A model generated the notes under the pieces. That model was not told the origin of the DNA, did no database searches, and worked only from the letters and a program-made list of their open reading frames with translations. A stretch of DNA of 8,217 bases from DATIXD01 sp035518875. Its GTDB lineage: Bacteria; Pseudomonadota; Gammaproteobacteria; Methylococcales; Methylococcaceae. Positions 1-5,560 of the stretch are shown in pieces. Position numbers and translations under genes: made by a program. The DNA is taken from assembly GCA_035518875.1 (NCBI GenBank), contig DATIXD010000348.1, positions 1 through 8,217 of the forward strand. Reading direction: 5' to 3'. Position 1 is the stretch's first letter. Every line of letters begins with the position of its first letter.

Positions 1-519
1 AATGGCGGCTGCGCCGACGTACAGCGCCATGCCTTCCAGCGCCTGCGGGAAGTACAGCGCCAGCCGGGTGCCGAACTCGGCGAGACCGGTCTCGGCGAAA
101 CGCCCGGAGAAGAAATAGAATCCGCCGCTTGACAGCAGCTCGGCGACTGCCGCCCCTGCTAGCGCGAAACCCACCAGATAGGGCAGGGTGGCCGGTTGGA
201 ATCGGTACCGCCGGGCATAGCAGCGGCCGGCCAGCCACAGCGCGCCGTAGGCCGGCAGCAGGAAGCCGTAGGCGAGGCTGATGCAGAAATCGCTGACGCC
301 GAACTGGCTGATCGCGATGTAATCGCTAAACCCCGCAAGTGCCAGCAGCGCCGGAAAGATCCACAGCGGGCGCAGGTAGAAACCGGCCAGCAAAAACACC
401 GCCCAGGAGGCGTCGGGCAAATGGTGGATGGAGGTGAAATGATGGCTGCGGGTAGCGGCCATCAAGATGACCAGGCATAGGACGATGGGCCAAAACGGTT
501 TGGAAGCGGTGTCGTTCAT
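1..519 (-). CDS. Conserved multi-spanning membrane protein, incomplete at window edge
   Basis: The reading frame is open from an ATG at 519 to the left edge (173 codons, no stop), so the C-terminus is missing. The start is preceded by AGGAG seven bases upstream. The protein is strongly hydrophobic, with likely membrane segments near residues 10-22, 39-63, 78-98, 114-130 and 151-173. Notable stretches are TRSHHF (23-28), LPDASWAVFLLAG (34-46) and SSGGFYFFSGRF (130-141). From memory, similar short proteobacterial membrane proteins are sometimes labelled 'cobalamin ABC transporter' or compared with substrate-binding ECF components. I cannot verify this, and no cobalamin riboswitch is visible upstream. 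The gene lies 146 bases downstream of plsC on the same strand and may have its own promoter. Gene and frame are well supported; the function is unknown. Confidence 0.85.
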   Translation of the reverse strand, partial: MNDTASKPFWPIVLCLVILMAATRSHHFTSIHHLPDASWAVFLLAGFYLRPLWIFPALLALAGFSDYIAISQFGVSDFCISLAYGFLLPAYGALWLAGRCYARRYRFQPATLPYLVGFALAGAAVAELLSSGGFYFFSGRFAETGLAEFGTRLALYFPQALEGMALYVGAAAI

Positions 520-565
520 GTCGGTTCTCCTGTGGTATGGTCAGAACAACAATGGGTATGCGCAG

Positions 566-594
566 ATTTTCGACCCATCGTCTGCCGCGGTCAA
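566..594 (-). promoter_or_regulatory. Possible sigma70-type promoter for the membrane protein gene
   Basis: On the minus strand TTGACC (594-589, 5 of 6 to the consensus) is separated by exactly 17 bases from GAAAAT (571-566, 4 of 6). A transcript would start near 559, about 40 bases ahead of the ATG at 519. The spacing is ideal but the -10 element is weak, so this is a prediction only. Confidence 0.3.
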
Positions 595-665
595 ACAATT
601 GGCACTTCGCGGGTTTGCGCGGTGCGCTCAAGGGGCATTTTACAACGCTTGCGACCGCCTATCCT

Positions 666-1418
666 CTAAGCATGGCTGATTGCAGCCATTTGACTTTCGA
701 TCCATTCTTCGACCTGCCGATTGATTTCGCTGGCGTTGAATCGGCTCGCATCGATGGGAGCCCCGATGCGTACCTGGATCACCCCTGGGTATTTCAAAAA
801 GGCCTTACGCCCCCAGAACTCGCCGGCGTTGTGGGCGACTGGCACTACTGGACAACCCACACGGTGAGCGAGCATGCCTCCACTGGCGTTGTAACGACCT
901 TTCTGTCCCGGCGCAATGCGGGTACCTTCCGGGAAGATGACCACCCAACGGCCGGCCTTCAGGCGCTCTTCGCCGTCCTTGAGTACCTGCTTCAACGCAG
1001 CAGACTTGGCCTTGCGGTCAATGGCGATGGGTTCAAGTGCTGCCATCGCCCAACCCCAGACGGGAATACGCAGCAGTTCGCGTTTCAGAATGAAAACCAG
1101 GGGCGGAAAAATGGACTGCAGCGCGATGGTTTCCCAGGCCGACTGATGTTTCGAGAGGATCACTCCGTTTTCCTGCGGGATGTTTTCCTTTCCCTGCACT
1201 TCATGGCTCAGACCGCAGACTGTTTTCAGCGTCCACAGGTTGAACTTGACCCAATACTGGGCCATCCGATAGCGACTTTCGAAAGGGAAGGGACTCGCCA
1301 ACAGGATGAGCGGGCTGATGATCAGCGAGGAAAGCACCATGCCGGCAAAATAAACCGTCGAGCGTACATAGATGCGGAAATCAGCTTTGGGTAAAGAGGA
1401 TGTATTGGGCTGCTTCAT
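666..1418 (-). CDS. plsC: 1-acyl-sn-glycerol-3-phosphate acyltransferase family protein (PlsC-type)
   Basis: A 250-residue membrane-bound acyltransferase of the lysophosphatidic acid acyltransferase family. Such enzymes move an acyl group onto lysophosphatidate or a related acceptor at the inner membrane to make phospholipid precursors. An N-terminal hydrophobic segment (about residues 20-43) is followed by the four family blocks: HQSAWE (91-96, the HX4D/E catalytic box, here with Glu), a GWAMAALEPIAIDR block (122-135), FPEGTR (162-167, phosphate binding) and VVPVAHNAG (191-199). The frame stays open upstream to 1715, but only residues from the ATG at 1418 resemble the family; the rest is the gmhB antisense frame. 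This start overlaps the end of gmhB by 38 bases and has no clear Shine-Dalgarno sequence, so it may depend on gmhB translation. glyQ-glyS-gmhB-plsC is a known gammaproteobacterial order. The exact acceptor lipid cannot be told from sequence. Confidence 0.92.
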   Translation of the reverse strand: MKQPNTSSLPKADFRIYVRSTVYFAGMVLSSLIISPLILLASPFPFESRYRMAQYWVKFNLWTLKTVCGLSHEVQGKENIPQENGVILSKHQSAWETIALQSIFPPLVFILKRELLRIPVWGWAMAALEPIAIDRKAKSAALKQVLKDGEERLKAGRWVVIFPEGTRIAPGQKGRYNASGGMLAHRVGCPVVPVAHNAGEFWGRKAFLKYPGVIQVRIGAPIDASRFNASEINRQVEEWIESQMAAISHA

Positions 1419-1920
1419 AGAGGTTCGCAAAGCTCGGTAGATCGAGTTCGGGATTCCTTTTGAGGGTTTTCGCGCCCTTGCCGGTTTCAACCAGGATGGG
1501 GCTGGCGCCGACGGCCTGCGCGGCCTGGACGTCGCGCAGCGAATCGCCCACCGCCGGCAGACGGGCCAGCTCGGCGCCATATTTCCGGGCGAATTGCTCG
1601 AACAATCCGGTCTTCGGTTTGCGGCAGTTGCAGCCGTCCTCGGGGCCGTGCGGGCAGAAGAAGACCGCATCGATATGGCCGCCGGCGTCCTGCACCATCT
1701 GCCGCATTTTGGCATGGATCAAATCCAGCATCGCCAGATCGAGCACCCCGCGCGCGACGCCGGACTGGTTGGTGAGCACCGCCACCCGATAGCCATTGCG
1801 ATTCAGCAGAGCGATGGCGTCCAGGCTGCCGGGAATCGGAATCCATTCTCCGGGGGTTTTGATATAGGCGTCGGAATCTTCGTTGATGACCCCGTCGCGG
1901 TCGAGCAGTACCCAGTGCAT
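1381..1920 (-). CDS. gmhB: D-glycero-beta-D-manno-heptose-1,7-bisphosphate 7-phosphatase
   Basis: A 179-residue HAD-superfamily phosphatase that removes the 7-phosphate of heptose 1,7-bisphosphate in the cytoplasm, a step toward the ADP-heptose used in the LPS inner core. Visible motifs: DRDGVIN (7-13; Asp7 nucleophile and Asp9 general acid), TNQSG (50-54, motif II), the zinc-binding loop CPHGPEDGCNC (Cys89, His91, Cys97, Cys99), RKPKTG (100-105) and GDSLRD (125-130, motif III). The zinc loop separates it from generic HAD phosphatases; the histidinol-phosphatase half of HisB is related, but there is no HisB partner domain. Length matches the family. The ATG at 1920 puts DRDG at the usual distance, although the 20 bases upstream have no good ribosome binding site. 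Its end overlaps the plsC start. Upstream, a structured 560-base region separates it from glyS. Confidence 0.95.
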   Translation of the reverse strand: MHWVLLDRDGVINEDSDAYIKTPGEWIPIPGSLDAIALLNRNGYRVAVLTNQSGVARGVLDLAMLDLIHAKMRQMVQDAGGHIDAVFFCPHGPEDGCNCRKPKTGLFEQFARKYGAELARLPAVGDSLRDVQAAQAVGASPILVETGKGAKTLKRNPELDLPSFANLYEAAQYILFTQS

Positions 1921-1950
1921 GTGTGTTTGAGATTACCTATGGAGATGAAC

Positions 1951-1981
1951 GTAGCCTCGATGCAGCGAAGCGGAATCGAGG
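1951..1981 (+). repeat. REP-like hairpin with 5' GTAG foot
   Basis: GTAG (1951-1954) is followed directly by the perfect 7-bp inverted repeat CCTCGAT (1955-1961) / ATCGAGG (1975-1981) around a 13-base loop. A GTAG tetranucleotide at the foot of a short palindrome is the hallmark of REP sequences recognised by TnpA-REP (RAYT) proteins. The loop wording (GCAGCGAAGCGGA) resembles repeats I recall from gammaproteobacterial genomes, which I cannot confirm here. Confidence 0.6.
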
Positions 1982-1998
1982 TTTTAGTGCGATTCGAT

Positions 1999-2028
1999 AA
2001 ACAAGAAATCGCTTTGCGATGTTTGTTT
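1999..2028. repeat. Two-step hairpin
   Basis: AAACAA (1999-2004) pairs with TTGTTT (2023-2028), and inside it ATCGC (2008-2012) pairs with GCGAT (2016-2020) around a TTT loop. A small internal loop separates the two helices. No T-run follows on either strand at a terminator-like distance. Confidence 0.5.
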
Positions 2029-2032
2029 GAAT

Positions 2033-2050
2033 GTGGGTTCCCGAACCCAC
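2033..2050. repeat. Perfect 8-bp palindrome
   Basis: GTGGGTTC (2033-2040) and GAACCCAC (2043-2050) are perfect inverted copies separated by only two bases. As a single strand the tight centre would open to a slightly larger loop. AACCC (2044-2048) can instead pair with GGGTT (2055-2059), so two folds compete. Confidence 0.55.
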
Positions 2051-2055
2051 GGTCG

Positions 2056-2162
2056 GGTTACTTTCGCTACGAAAACCGTCCTTGGTTTTCACCCTTCGGG
2101 CCAGCCTGCGGCTGTTCAAATTTGCTGCAGACGAACTCGTGCGCCGCCAAAAGAAAGTAACC
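2056..2162. repeat. Multibranched inverted-repeat module closed by a perfect 10-bp stem
   Basis: GGTTACTTTC (2056-2065) and GAAAGTAACC (2153-2162) are perfect 10-base inverted copies 87 bases apart. Enclosed are a 7-bp hairpin GAAAACC/GGTTTTC (2071-2077/2084-2090, 6-base loop) and a 5-bp hairpin CAGCC/GGCTG (2102-2106/2110-2114, 3-base loop). Together they make a compact branched fold on either strand. From memory the TTACTTTC...GAAAGTAA wording recurs in dispersed repeats of several gammaproteobacteria; a genome search would settle that. Confidence 0.55.
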
Positions 2163-2189
2163 AAAGACCAATCTGCACGAGCAAATTTG
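2117..2189. repeat. Interrupted 15-base inverted repeat overlapping the 2056-2162 module
   Basis: The right arm GCACGAGCAAATTTG (2175-2189) is complementary to CAAATTTGCT (2117-2126) plus CGTGC (2138-2142), with 11 extra bases bulged in the left arm. Its left arm lies inside the 2056-2162 module and its right arm outside, so the two pairings cross and are either alternatives or pseudoknot-like. Confidence 0.45.
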
Positions 2190-2267
2190 GACGCCTCTGG
2201 CGCGCGAAGCGCGAGCACCAAGGATGGCGCGAGTCACCAGGCGACCCCGGTTGCCGCTTTGATCCTG

Positions 2268-2388
2268 CGCGCCGGAGCTTTCGGCGGGAGGCGGCAGAAG
2301 GGTCGTCCATGACCCTCCGACGCCGCGCGGAATCCCTTCCGCGCCCCTTTCGAGTCATTCCCGTCAAAAGCCCCCGTTGCTCGGCGCG
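2268..2388. repeat. Nested multibranched inverted-repeat module
   Basis: The outer stem is CGCGCCG (2268-2274) with CGGCGCG (2382-2388), perfect over 7 bp. Next, 2277-2289 pairs with 2359-2371 in 12 of 13 positions including one G-T wobble. Inside are two perfect hairpins: AGGGTC/GACCCT (2299-2304/2311-2316, 6-base loop) and GCGCGGAA/TTCCGCGC (2325-2332/2337-2344, 4-base loop). The result is a Y-shaped fold of about 120 bases, too orderly to be a by-product of GC content. No coding frame explains it. Confidence 0.6.
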
Positions 2389-2407
2389 GCAAACGGGACT
2401 AAGACAT

Positions 2408-2441
2408 GTAGGGTGGGAAAACGTCTTTTGGTTTGCCCACC
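2408..2441 (+). repeat. Second REP-like hairpin with 5' GTAG foot
   Basis: GTAG (2408-2411) is followed by GGTGGG (2412-2417) pairing with CCCACC (2436-2441), one mismatch, then AAAC (2419-2422) pairing with GTTT (2431-2434) around an 8-base loop. It has the same orientation and GTAG foot as the hairpin at 1951 but a different stem sequence, so the two look like different REP subfamilies or diverged copies. Confidence 0.55.
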
Positions 2442-2447
2442 GCTTTT

Positions 2448-2468
2448 GGTAGGCAGATGGAGCCTGCC
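2448..2468. repeat. Hairpin just downstream of glyS
   Basis: GGTAGGC (2448-2454) pairs with GCCTGCC (2462-2468) over 7 positions with one G-T wobble and a 7-base loop. It sits 11 bases past the glyS stop on the minus strand and could protect the transcript 3' end. No T-run follows, so it is not a standard terminator. GCCCAC occurs both in this region (2466-2471) and in the neighbouring hairpin (2435-2440). Confidence 0.45.
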
Positions 2469-2479
2469 CACGCTGCATA

Positions 2480-4558
2480 TCATTGCAAGCGGGATATATC
2501 GGCAATATCCAAAAACAATCCCTCGACGATGGCCAAAAGCCCCAATCGATTCCGACGCAATTCCGCATCTTCGGTCATCACCATGACATGGTCGAAGAAG
2601 GCGTCCACGGTGTCGCGCAGCGCGGCCAGGCGGCAGAGCGCGGCGGTGTAGTTGCGTTCGCGCAGTTGCGGGAGGATATCTTCCTTGGCATTGCGGGCGG
2701 CTTCCAGCAAGGCCTTTTCGTGCGATTCCACCAGGATGTGGTCATCGACGTTGGCGGTTATGGTTTCCTCAGCCTTGCGCAGGATGTTGCGGATGCGCTT
2801 GTTGGCGGCGGCGAGGCTTTCGGCTTCGGGCAGGCGGCGGAATTCTCTGACCGCATTAAGGCGCGATTCGAAATCCAGCAGCCTCGGCGGCTGTACCGAC
2901 AGCACGGCATCGAACTCGTCGTGCTGAATCCCGCGGTCCAGGCAATAGCCTTTCAAACGGTCGAGGATGAACTCGTGGACGGCCTTGTGGGTGCCTTGCC
3001 GATCGAAATGGTGGTCGAAGGGTTCCAGCGCGAAGGCCAGCAGTTCAGGTAGGTCCAGGTCTAGCCGACACTCGATGAGGATGCGGATGGTGCCTAGCGC
3101 TGCGCGGCGCAGGGCGTAAGGGTCCTTGTCGCCGCTCGGGATGAGGCCGGCCGAGAAAATGCCGGTGAGGGTGTCGATCTTTTCCGCCAGCGCGAGAATT
3201 TGTCCGGTTCGGGTTTGCGGCAACGGGCCGCCGGATACTTTGGGCAGATATTGTTCCTCGATGGCGGCGGCGATGTCTTCCGGTTCGCCCTCGGCCAGGG
3301 CGTAGTAACGGCCCATCGTCCCTTGCAGATTGGTGAATTCGCCGACCATCTCGGTCAAAAGGTCGGCCTTGGCCAGCAAAGCCGCCCGTTCCACCAGAGC
3401 GCTCTCGGTTTCCAGGCATTCGGCGACATGGGCCGCCAGACGCTGGACGCGATGGGTCTTGTCCAGCAGCGAACCCAGGGATTTCTGAAAGGTGATATTG
3501 GCCAGGTCGGCGACACGGCTCTCCAGCGTCCTCTTGCGATCCTGGTTCCAGAAGAATTCGGCGTCGGCTAGGCGGGGCCGGATGACGCGCTCGTTGCCCT
3601 GCCGTACCGTTTCCAGCCTCGTGCTGTCGACATTGCTGAAGGTGATGAAATAGGGCAGCAGGCCGCCGTCCGAATCCTTCACCGGAAAGTATTTCTGATT
3701 CTCCTGCATGGTGGTGATCAAAACCTCCGGTGGCAAGGACAAATAACGGGCCTCGAAGCTGCCCAGCACCGGGACGGGCCATTCGACCAGGGCAGTGACT
3801 TCTTCCAGTAAGTCTTCCTCAATGTAAGCTATGCCACCCACGGATGCGGCGGTTCTACTTGCTTCTTGGCGGATCAGCTCGCGCCGTTCGTCGAAGTTGG
3901 CTATGACCTTGGCTTCGCGTAGTCGGTCTGCGTATTCACTCGGGACGGTTACGCTGATGCCTTGGGGTTCTGGACGATGAAAGCGGTGGCCGTAGGTAAA
4001 ATAGCCGCCCTGTAGGCCGAGAATAATGTTGTCAGCGATAGCGTAAGGGCCGAACACTAGCACTACCCAGTGGGCAGGTCGCACGAATTCGTCTACACCT
4101 GCACCCCAGCGCATGCGCTTGGCGATGGGTAGGGCCGCTAAGGCTTGTCGCAGGATTTCGGACAACAGTGCCGATGTCTCTTTTCCTTTCACTTGTTGCT
4201 TGTAGCCCAGCCATTCGCCCTTGTCGTTTTTCAGGGTGATGAGCTGGTCCACGGTGGTGCCGCAGCTGCGGGCAAACCCTTCCGTGGCTTTGGTGGGCTG
4301 GCCGTCCGGACTGTAGGCGGCACTGATGGCGGGGCCGCGTTTTTCCACGATCTGGTCGGGTTGGGAAGTGGCCAAGTCTTTCACCCAAATGCCCAGGCGG
4401 CGCGGGGTCGCATAGGAAACAATTTCGCCATGAGTCAGTCCAGCCTTTTGCAGACCCGCCTCGACACCCGCTTGCAATGCGCGGGACAAGGTCAGTAGGG
4501 ATTTTGGCGGTAGTTCCTCAGTGCCCAGTTCAAACAGCAGGTCGTCGGTCTCAGCCAT
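2480..4558 (-). CDS. glyS: Glycyl-tRNA synthetase beta subunit
   Basis: A 692-residue beta subunit of the bacterial alpha2-beta2 glycyl-tRNA synthetase, which charges tRNA-Gly in the cytoplasm; E. coli GlyS is about the same length (689). Diagnostic stretches are LLFELGTEELPP (7-18) at the N-terminus, RMRWG (148-152), QENQKYFPV (285-293), the HD-like core AKADLLTEMVGEF (396-408) with LQGTMGRYYA (411-420), and PSGDKDPYALRRAALG (474-489). The C-terminal part from about residue 570 is the expected DALR-type anticodon-binding region. The ATG at 4558 overlaps the glyQ stop by 8 bases and has GGGAG eight bases upstream, typical of translational coupling so that the two subunits are made together. 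It is intact. Downstream, a hairpin-rich gap separates it from gmhB. Confidence 0.97.
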   Translation of the reverse strand: MAETDDLLFELGTEELPPKSLLTLSRALQAGVEAGLQKAGLTHGEIVSYATPRRLGIWVKDLATSQPDQIVEKRGPAISAAYSPDGQPTKATEGFARSCGTTVDQLITLKNDKGEWLGYKQQVKGKETSALLSEILRQALAALPIAKRMRWGAGVDEFVRPAHWVVLVFGPYAIADNIILGLQGGYFTYGHRFHRPEPQGISVTVPSEYADRLREAKVIANFDERRELIRQEASRTAASVGGIAYIEEDLLEEVTALVEWPVPVLGSFEARYLSLPPEVLITTMQENQKYFPVKDSDGGLLPYFITFSNVDSTRLETVRQGNERVIRPRLADAEFFWNQDRKRTLESRVADLANITFQKSLGSLLDKTHRVQRLAAHVAECLETESALVERAALLAKADLLTEMVGEFTNLQGTMGRYYALAEGEPEDIAAAIEEQYLPKVSGGPLPQTRTGQILALAEKIDTLTGIFSAGLIPSGDKDPYALRRAALGTIRILIECRLDLDLPELLAFALEPFDHHFDRQGTHKAVHEFILDRLKGYCLDRGIQHDEFDAVLSVQPPRLLDFESRLNAVREFRRLPEAESLAAANKRIRNILRKAEETITANVDDHILVESHEKALLEAARNAKEDILPQLRERNYTAALCRLAALRDTVDAFFDHVMVMTEDAELRRNRLGLLAIVEGLFLDIADISRLQ

Positions 4559-5486
4559 GGCTCATCTCCCGGCCGCTTGCCAGCAGGGGAAAGCCGAGTT
4601 TCTGGCGGCGTTGGTAATAGGCCTCGGCGACGGCCTTGGCCAAGTCGCGCACCCTCAGGATGTAACGCTGACGCTCGGTCACCGAAATGGCGCGGCGTGC
4701 ATCCAGGAGATTGAAGGAATGGGAGGCTTTCAGCACCATTTCATAGGCGGGCAGGGGCAAATCCATATCGATCAGTTTGCGGCATTCCTGTTCGTAGGTA
4801 TCGAAGCATTGGAACAGAAATCCGGTGTTCGCATGCTCGAAGTTGAACGCGGACATCTCCACCTCGTTCTGGTGGTAGACGTCGCCGTAGGTCACATCAC
4901 CCTGCGGGCCACGCATCCAGACCAGGTCGTATACGCTCTCTTTAGCCTGCAGATACATAGCGATCCGCTCCAGCCCGTAGGTGATTTCGCCGCTGACCGG
5001 GCGGCAGTCGAGTCCGCCCACCTGCTGAAAATAGGTAAACTGGGTCACTTCCATGCCGTTGAGCCAGACTTCCCAACCCAAACCCCACGCGCCCAGGGTG
5101 GGGGATTCCCAGTTGTCTTCCACGAAACGAACGTCGTGTTCCAGCAGATCAAATCCCAAGAACCGCAGCGAATCCAGGTAAAGCGTCTGGATGTCAGGCG
5201 GCGAGGGCTTCATGATGACCTGGAACTGATAATAGTGCTGCAAGCGGTTGGGATTCTCCCCATAGCGGCCGTCGGTGGGACGGCGCGAGGGCTGCACGTA
5301 GGCAGTGTTCCAGGGTTCCGGTCCGATCGAGCGCAGAAAGGTGGACGGATGGAAGGTGCCTGCACCCACTTCCAGATCGAGCGGTTGCAGCATGACGCAT
5401 CCCTTGGAGCCCCAATATTCCTGCAATGCCAGAATCAATCCCTGGAAGGTGGAAACGTCGCGGGCGTCGATGTTTGGATTGGCCAC
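4551..5486 (-). CDS. glyQ: Glycyl-tRNA synthetase alpha subunit
   Basis: The catalytic alpha subunit of class II glycyl-tRNA synthetase, 311 residues from the GTG at 5486 (E. coli about 303). It binds glycine and ATP and forms glycyl-adenylate, working with GlyS. Conserved stretches: STFQGLILALQEYW (12-25), PLDLEVGAGTFHP (35-47), QPSRRPTDGRYGENPNR (65-81), FVEDNWESPTLGAWGLGWEVWLNGMEVTQF (121-150), GGLDCRPVSGEITYGLER (157-174) and HSFNLLDARRAISVTERQRYILR (256-278). The start is uncertain. There is no ATG before the conserved region; a TTG at 5555 would add 23 residues that do not look conserved and would start 5 bases after the ubiG stop. I prefer 5486 because it gives the usual family length and lies downstream of a TATAAT at 5526-5521. 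Neither start has a strong ribosome site. Confidence 0.95.
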   Translation of the reverse strand: MANPNIDARDVSTFQGLILALQEYWGSKGCVMLQPLDLEVGAGTFHPSTFLRSIGPEPWNTAYVQPSRRPTDGRYGENPNRLQHYYQFQVIMKPSPPDIQTLYLDSLRFLGFDLLEHDVRFVEDNWESPTLGAWGLGWEVWLNGMEVTQFTYFQQVGGLDCRPVSGEITYGLERIAMYLQAKESVYDLVWMRGPQGDVTYGDVYHQNEVEMSAFNFEHANTGFLFQCFDTYEQECRKLIDMDLPLPAYEMVLKASHSFNLLDARRAISVTERQRYILRVRDLAKAVAEAYYQRRQKLGFPLLASGREMSHG

Positions 5487-5520
5487 GATACTGGTCGGTC
5501 GTAGTGGATGAAAGGCGGTG

Positions 5521-5526
5521 ATTATA
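5521..5526 (-). promoter_or_regulatory. Consensus -10 hexamer ahead of glyQ
   Basis: TATAAT occurs on the minus strand at 5526-5521, about 35 bases before the GTG at 5486. No good -35 element is found 16-18 bases further up, and there is no extended -10 TG. It may drive glyQ-glyS separately from ubiG, or be chance. Confidence 0.3.
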
Positions 5527-5560
5527 TCCGATTTGTCGTCGGGGGCATCGACCAATCCGG

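Larger units (their letters stand above)
1921..2479. other. Gene-free, hairpin-rich intergenic region between glyS and gmhB
   Basis: This gap is far longer than the other junctions on this strand, where the genes overlap or lie within about 150 bases. Short open frames cross it on both strands, but none has a credible start, ribosome site or recognisable product, so I call no gene. It is crowded with inverted repeats, listed separately below: two GTAG-headed hairpins near the ends, several simple hairpins and two nested multibranched folds. It reads as a composite non-coding repeat. Read-through from glyS toward gmhB would have to cross it on the minus strand. I see no hairpin followed by a T-run that would mark an intrinsic terminator, and no convincing promoter for gmhB. 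Confidence 0.75.

Noticed and set aside
520..665. Cobalamin riboswitch ahead of the membrane protein gene
   Set aside because: None of the conserved B12-box wording is visible in the 146-base gap.
537..1394. Long plus-strand open frame of 285 codons opposite plsC
   Set aside because: It is antisense to a clear acyltransferase, has no recognisable domain, and its length follows from the GC-rich codon pattern of the opposite strand.
2056..2162. Integron attC site
   Set aside because: The inverted repeat has GTTACTT and AAGTAAC ends, which do not fit the GTTRRRY / RYYYAAC core sites, and no cassette or integrase is present.
2408..2468. Intrinsic terminator after glyS
   Set aside because: The hairpins are good but no T-run follows them on the minus strand; the T-rich bases lie in a loop.
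2116..2568. Minus-strand open frame of 150 codons across the repeat region and the glyS tail
   Set aside because: It runs through inverted repeats and overlaps the glyS C-terminus in another frame; composition is arginine-rich and non-protein-like.
4521..5504. Plus-strand open frame of 327 codons opposite glyQ
   Set aside because: glyQ on the minus strand is unmistakable; the antisense frame has no family resemblance.
5487..5560. Glycine riboswitch or T-box leader for glyQ-glyS
   Set aside because: The space is too short and partly coding, and no conserved leader elements are seen.
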